From Acidobacteriota bacterium (GTDB lineage: Bacteria; Acidobacteriota; Vicinamibacteria; Vicinamibacterales; CAVVIG01): a DNA stretch of 8,980 nucleotides. The number at the start of each line of letters is the position of its first letter. Positions within the stretch are counted from its first letter, which is position 1. A model generated the notes under the pieces. The model saw nothing but the letters and a program-made list of their open reading frames with translations. It was not told the origin of the DNA and did not search any database. A program made the translations under genes and the position numbers. This document shows positions 5,507 to 8,980 of the stretch, piece by piece. Location of the stretch: the NCBI GenBank assembly GCA_003222555.1, contig QHWL01000086.1, forward strand, positions 1 through 8,980, written 5' to 3'.

Positions 5507-6516
5507 CCACGACGAAAAAGCAGCCATAGAAAAAACGGCCCTCCGATGATGGCGGTCACAATTCCGACCGGCAGCTCCACCGGTGCCAGCGCCGTTCGCG
5601 CAATGAGATCGCAGCCAATCAGAAAGGCCGCCCCGAACAACGCCGACGCGGGCAGCACCAGCCGGTGATCGGCGCCGGTGATGAGCCGTACCAGATGGGG
5701 AACGACGATGCCCACGAACGAGACCGGACCGCCAAGCGACACAGCGGCGCCCGTGGCGAGCGATGCGCTCACCAGCGCCACCCGCTCCGATTGCGTGACG
5801 TTGACGCCGCGGGCGGCTGCCGATTCGCTGCCGACGCTGATGAGATCGAGCGCGCGCGGCAGGGTGACGAACCCCGCGAACGCGGCCGTCATCGGCACGA
5901 GCGCCGCACCGATCGGCGCGTACGCAGCGACGTCGAGCGACCCCATCAGCCACCGCACGGTTTGAAACGTCTCGGTGAAGTCGGCCACGTACTGAACGAA
6001 GCGGACGACCGCGCCGAGCAGCGCCGTCAGCGTCACCCCGGCGAGCAGCAGCACCGTCGTCGACGTGCCGCGCCGGCGCACGACAGACAGCGCGTACACG
6101 ATGCCGAGGGCGCCAATCGAGCCGGAGAAGCTGGCGAGCGGCACGGCGGAGACGCCGAGTAGCGAAAAATCCAGGTGAAAGGTAATCGCGAGGATCGCTC
6201 CGAGCGCGGCGCCTGCCGAAACGCCCAGGGTGTCCGGCGATGCGAGCGGATTCCGCAGCAGCGCCTGGAACACGACGCCGGCGACCGACAGTCCGCTGCC
6301 GACGAGCGCAGCGGACAGCACCCGGGGCAGACGTGCGACGAAGAAAATCTGCGCGTCGATGTTGTCGGCGAACGGCCGCGACCGATCGAACACGGCGGCC
6401 AGACGAATCGTCGTGCTGCCGACGAGCGGGGCGAGCAGGCAGGCGCCGACCGCGAGCGCGCCGAACGCACTCCAAGTGACGATCATTCGGCGGCGAAAAT
6501 TAGAGCGAGCGGCCAA
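5503..6516 (-). CDS. btuC: FecCD/BtuC-type ABC transporter permease
   Basis: A 337-residue inner-membrane permease of the BtuC/FecCD family (usual length about 325-350), the channel for vitamin B12 or Fe-siderophore import, with about ten hydrophobic segments. Diagnostic motifs are RLPRVLSAALVGSGLSVAG (62-80) continuing to FQALLRNPLASPDTLGVSAG (83-102), GSESAAARGVNV, GGPVSFVGIVVPHLVRL (262-278, which contacts the ATPase) and ELPVGIVTAIIGGPFF. The start is uncertain. TTG at 6516 gives an N-terminal RRR cluster before helix 1, as expected for a cytoplasmic N-terminus, and overlaps the ATPase gene by 17 bases. ATG at 6486 gives 327 residues and a 13-base gap but removes these arginines. Neither has a clear ribosome site. 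The ligand is taken as cobalamin from the gene set. Confidence 0.87.
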   Translation of the reverse strand: MAARSNFRRRMIVTWSAFGALAVGACLLAPLVGSTTIRLAAVFDRSRPFADNIDAQIFFVARLPRVLSAALVGSGLSVAGVVFQALLRNPLASPDTLGVSAGAALGAILAITFHLDFSLLGVSAVPLASFSGSIGALGIVYALSVVRRRGTSTTVLLLAGVTLTALLGAVVRFVQYVADFTETFQTVRWLMGSLDVAAYAPIGAALVPMTAAFAGFVTLPRALDLISVGSESAAARGVNVTQSERVALVSASLATGAAVSLGGPVSFVGIVVPHLVRLITGADHRLVLPASALFGAAFLIGCDLIARTALAPVELPVGIVTAIIGGPFFLWLLFRRG

Positions 6517-7366
6517 TGGGAACGACCGTCAGATGACCGGCGCGTTTGTGGAACCCGACGTCGGCGTCGATGCCGTAGAGCGCGCGGACGTTGGCCGCCG
6601 TCAGCGCCTCTTCCGTGGAACCTTGCGCCAGCACGCGTCCCTGCTTGAGCAGCACGACCTCACTGCACAAGGCTGCCGCAAGATTCAGGTCGTGCGTCGA
6701 GACGACCATCGTTGTCCCGCGCGTGCGGTTCAGACGGCCCAGCAGCGCGGCGATCTCGAATTGGTACCCGAGGTCGAGCGACGCCGTCGGCTCGTCGAGC
6801 AGGAGCAGAGCGGAAGCCTGGGCCAGCGCGCTTGCGATAACGACCCGCTGTTTCTCCCCGCCGCTCAGTGTGGCAAATTGCCGCGATTCGAACGCCGTCG
6901 TGCCTGTTGCTGCGAGCGCCTCACGTGCGATCTCGAGATCCGCGATGCCCTCGAGCTCGAACGCGCCCAGGTGCGGGTAGCGCCCCATCAGCACGATGTC
7001 GAGCACGCTGAAGTCGAACGTGGCGTGGGTTTCCTGCGGCACGACCGCAATCTGGCGCGCGAGCTCTCGGTGGGATAGCCGCCCAACTTCGGTGCCGTTC
7101 AAGGCGACACGTCCCGACGCAGGCCGCAGAATGCCCGACAGAATCCGCAGCAGCGTTGTTTTGCCGGAACCGTTCGGTCCGAGGAGGCCAACGATTTGGC
7201 CCCGCCCCACCTCGAACGTCACGTCCGTGAGTACGAAATCCGTGCGTGCGTAATTCGTGAGTTCGTTATCGGTGGGTACGTAGTGTCCGACTTTAGCCGG
7301 ACGCTTAGCCGGACCAATGGCCGGACCTTTCCCGTACGCGAAACAGACGTTATCGGCTCGCAGCAA
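6500..7366 (-). CDS. btuD: BtuD/FecE-type ABC transporter ATPase with a repeat-derived insertion
   Basis: A 288-residue ATP-binding subunit powering the BtuC-like permease. All catalytic motifs are intact: A-loop Tyr11 (FAYG), Walker A GPNGSGKTT (63-71), Q-loop Gln111 (VVPQE), signature LSGGEKQR (167-174), Walker B LLLLDEP (187-193), D-loop SLD, and switch His225 (STHDLN). The MGRYPHLGAF segment (127-136) is typical of iron-chelate/B12 ATPases. Between the A-loop and the next strand (VLTDVTFEV) lie about 30 extra residues (13-43) made of two tandem arrays, absent from normal family members. The start is TTG at 7366, supported by GGAG 6 bases upstream; no ATG or GTG is in frame before the A-loop. 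It overlaps the receptor stop by 17 bases. The closest alternative is a siderophore ATPase. Confidence 0.9.
   Translation of the reverse strand: MLRADNVCFAYGKGPAIGPAKRPAKVGHYVPTDNELTNYARTDFVLTDVTFEVGRGQIVGLLGPNGSGKTTLLRILSGILRPASGRVALNGTEVGRLSHRELARQIAVVPQETHATFDFSVLDIVLMGRYPHLGAFELEGIADLEIAREALAATGTTAFESRQFATLSGGEKQRVVIASALAQASALLLLDEPTASLDLGYQFEIAALLGRLNRTRGTTMVVSTHDLNLAAALCSEVVLLKQGRVLAQGSTEEALTAANVRALYGIDADVGFHKRAGHLTVVPIGRSL
7223..7282 (-). repeat. 15-bp tandem repeat, four units, inside the ABC ATPase gene
   Basis: Four consecutive 15-bp units on the - strand: TACGTACCCACCGAT, AACGAACTCACGAAT, TACGCACGCACGGAT, TTCGTACTCACGGAC. They encode YVPTD, NELTN, YARTD, FVLTD (residues 29-48). 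The last unit coincides with the first native strand (VLTDV), so the others may be expansions of it or an inserted dispersed repeat. Confidence 0.85.
7292..7327 (-). repeat. 12-bp tandem repeat, three units, inside the ABC ATPase gene
   Basis: Three 12-bp units on the - strand: GGTCCGGCCATT, GGTCCGGCTAAG, CGTCCGGCTAAA, encoding GPAI, GPAK, RPAK (residues 14-25). A degenerate remainder encoding VGH leads into the 15-bp array. Both periods are multiples of three and keep the frame. Confidence 0.85.
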
Positions 7367-8980
7367 TGCGGACTCCGACGATGCCGCTGCGCCGAAGCGC
7401 CGGAAAGCCGAGGATTTCCTCGTAGGTCCGATCGGCGAGGTTCAGGACGCGGGCGTAGACGTCGAGGCCGTGCGCCACGCGGACGCTTCCGCCAGCATTG
7501 ATGACGGCGTAGCCAGGCGCGAAGAACCCGCCGATGCTTCCCGAGTTCGGCTCGACGTCCCGCGTGCGGGATCGCGTCGTCATCTCGCCGAACGCCGTGA
7601 CACGGCCGGCGTTGTACGTCAGGTCGATCGAGCCTTGATGACGCGGCCGCCTAATCAACGCGTCGCCGACTTTGAACGGCGGTGGCGCGAACTCTGCAAG
7701 GCCATCGACCGACAGAATTTCGGTGTGGAGGAGTGTGTAGCTGGCGCGAGCCCTGAGCGCGTTGATGAGCCGTGCGGCACCTTCGAGCTCGAGCCCGCGG
7801 GAGCGGGCGTTCGAGATGTTATCGCTCTTGAAGCGGCTGGCGTCCCGGAGTACTCGAGAAATCGTGATGATGAGGTCGTCGTAACTGTTGACGAAACCGG
7901 TTGCCGCGAGGGAATAGGCGCCGCCGGCCAACTGCTGATCGACGCCGACCTCGAAGCTCCGGCTACGTTCGGGCTTGAGATTCGGGTTGTCGGTGAACCC
8001 GATCTCGAACGCATCGGGCGGGCGAATGCCGGTTCCCCCGCTCGCGCGAACGCGTGTCGACGCGCCCGACTCTCGGCTGGCTCTTATCAAGTAGCTGGCC
8101 GAGATTTTCGGATTCAGGGAGTCCACGGTCTGAGCGGGAAACGCCGGACGCGCCGAGAACACACCGTAATTCGCCTCGACCGAGTCGCGCGTGATGTGTT
8201 CGAGGCGCAGGCCGCCGGTCACCGAGAGCCGGTCGTGCCCGACATAGCGGAGTTCCGCGAACGTGCCGGTCACTCCACGGCGGATCGGCACAGGCGCATC
8301 GGCGATGCCCCCGGTGACGTACGTGCTCGATCCGCGCTCGCGCAGCAGCTCCACTCCTGCCGACGCTCCGAAGGCAGGCGACAGCGCGATATCCTCCTGA
8401 ACGCGCCCATCGAACCGGCGGGTGCCGCTCGACGATGGACCGAACTGATCGACGAAGTCGCCGGAAAGGTCGGTGTAATTCGCCTCGAGGCGCTGACGAA
8501 CGCGAGCCGACCAGGGGTGGGTGAGTCGCGCCCCAATTTGGCGAGTGTCGTCCACGCCCCTGGCAATTCGGTCGATCCCGGCAAACGTGCCGATCGGATC
8601 GGATCCGAAAGGCCCGGGGAGTCCGCGCTCGTCGCGTCCGATGTTGCCGTTGACCATGAAATCGGCGCCGCCTGGCCGCTGCCAGCCTACCGTGCCCGAC
8701 ACGTGCGAGAAGCGGTAGTCATCGTTGGTCACAGCTTCGCCCGTCGCTGGCGCAACGCCCCTGTAGCCGAGGCTGCGCGCGTGTTCGGCTCCGGCGCCCC
8801 AACTCCAGTCGCCGTTGGATCCCGCCGCGCCAATCGTCGCGCGGGCCGTTCCCTGGCTGCCCCCTTCGACAAGACCGTCGATGCGTGGACGGCCGCCACG
8901 TCGCGTCACGACCTGCACGACCGCGCCGATGGCATCGGACCCGAAAAGCGCGCTCTGAGGCCCGCGCACGATCTCGATCC
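7350..8980 (-). CDS. btuB: TonB-dependent outer-membrane receptor, BtuB-like (5' end outside window)
   Basis: The C-terminal 542 residues of a TonB-dependent receptor. The frame is open to the window edge, so the GTG at 8969 is internal and the signal peptide, TonB box and most of the plug are missing. The visible part opens with the end of the plug domain (EIVRGPQSALFGSDAIGAVV, then a VVTRRGG stretch) and continues as a 22-strand-type beta-barrel with alternating strands and loops. Recognisable pieces are RASGGTGIRPPDAFEIGFTD followed by NPNLKPERSRSFEVGVDQ, and the C-terminal NLADRTYEEILGFPALRR typical of BtuB-type receptors. The end is GVRIAASR, without the usual terminal aromatic residue. 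It is the first gene of the six-gene - strand operon, and its stop overlaps the ATPase start by 17 bases. B12 as ligand is inferred from the neighbours; a siderophore receptor is the main alternative. Confidence 0.87.
   Translation of the reverse strand, partial: IEIVRGPQSALFGSDAIGAVVQVVTRRGGRPRIDGLVEGGSQGTARATIGAAGSNGDWSWGAGAEHARSLGYRGVAPATGEAVTNDDYRFSHVSGTVGWQRPGGADFMVNGNIGRDERGLPGPFGSDPIGTFAGIDRIARGVDDTRQIGARLTHPWSARVRQRLEANYTDLSGDFVDQFGPSSSGTRRFDGRVQEDIALSPAFGASAGVELLRERGSSTYVTGGIADAPVPIRRGVTGTFAELRYVGHDRLSVTGGLRLEHITRDSVEANYGVFSARPAFPAQTVDSLNPKISASYLIRASRESGASTRVRASGGTGIRPPDAFEIGFTDNPNLKPERSRSFEVGVDQQLAGGAYSLAATGFVNSYDDLIITISRVLRDASRFKSDNISNARSRGLELEGAARLINALRARASYTLLHTEILSVDGLAEFAPPPFKVGDALIRRPRHQGSIDLTYNAGRVTAFGEMTTRSRTRDVEPNSGSIGGFFAPGYAVINAGGSVRVAHGLDVYARVLNLADRTYEEILGFPALRRSGIVGVRIAASR
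7373..7376 (-). promoter_or_regulatory. Ribosome binding site of the ABC ATPase gene
   Basis: GGAG on the - strand with a 6-base spacer to the TTG at 7366. It lies inside the receptor gene and supports the unusual TTG start. Confidence 0.55.

Noticed and set aside
5507..6475. Long upstream part of the open frame containing btuF (633 residues in all)
   Set aside because: This stretch is arginine-rich, out-of-frame translation of the permease gene, caused by GC-rich codon usage. The real protein starts at its signal peptide at 5506.
6230..7078. Long + strand frame opposite the ATPase and permease
   Set aside because: Antisense shadow: the composition is biased, and both opposite-strand genes have complete conserved motifs.
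7350..8969. Complete receptor gene starting at GTG 8969
   Set aside because: The frame stays open to the window edge and the preceding codons (IEI) continue the plug-domain motif, so this is an internal GTG in a truncated gene.

Overview
The window is GC-rich, densely coded and free of phage, insertion-sequence, CRISPR or RNA-gene signals. An HscA/Fdx/IscX iron-sulfur block, a futalosine-pathway menaquinone enzyme (MqnD type), a TonB-dependent outer-membrane receptor (so a diderm cell), and dispersed 9-bp-periodic repeats of the kind common in soil bacteria together suggest a Gram-negative soil lineage. Acidobacteriota, perhaps Vicinamibacteria, is my best guess. That placement is inference; no marker gene here proves it.

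Left part, + strand (1-1851): the 3' end of an isc operon. It holds the C-terminal 245 residues of the chaperone HscA, the [2Fe-2S] ferredoxin Fdx, IscX, and a four-helix membrane protein of unknown function. The last three are joined by 4-base GTGA stop/start overlaps, with strong Shine-Dalgarno sites before iscX and the membrane-protein gene.

Middle (1852-3024): mqnD on the + strand lies between two direct copies of a long imperfect palindromic repeat built of 9-bp units (1861-1999 and 2892-3007). A third, unrelated 9-bp-periodic repeat (3040-3070) forms the end of the coding sequence of the next gene.

Right part, - strand (3025-8980): a six-gene cluster read right to left. It runs TonB-dependent receptor (BtuB-like, 5' end outside the window), ABC ATPase (BtuD-like), FecCD-type permease (BtuC-like), secreted binding protein (BtuF-like), a PP-loop ATPase of the Dph6/COG2102 family, and a second BtuF-like protein without a signal peptide. 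The genes overlap by 17, 17, 4, 4 and 4 bases, so they are almost certainly one translationally coupled transcript. The logic is corrinoid uptake: outer-membrane receptor, periplasmic capture, inner-membrane ABC import, then two cytoplasmic proteins that may handle the imported corrinoid. A cobalamin riboswitch would be expected upstream of the receptor, beyond base 8980, and cannot be seen.

The most unusual features are a tandem-repeat insertion of about 30 residues (3 x 12 bp, then 4 x 15 bp, all in frame) inside the N-terminal domain of the ABC ATPase; the repeat-derived C-terminus of the signal-less binding protein; and the Dph6-like enzyme, whose standard name (diphthine-ammonia ligase) cannot apply in a bacterium and whose place in this operon suggests a corrinoid-related role.
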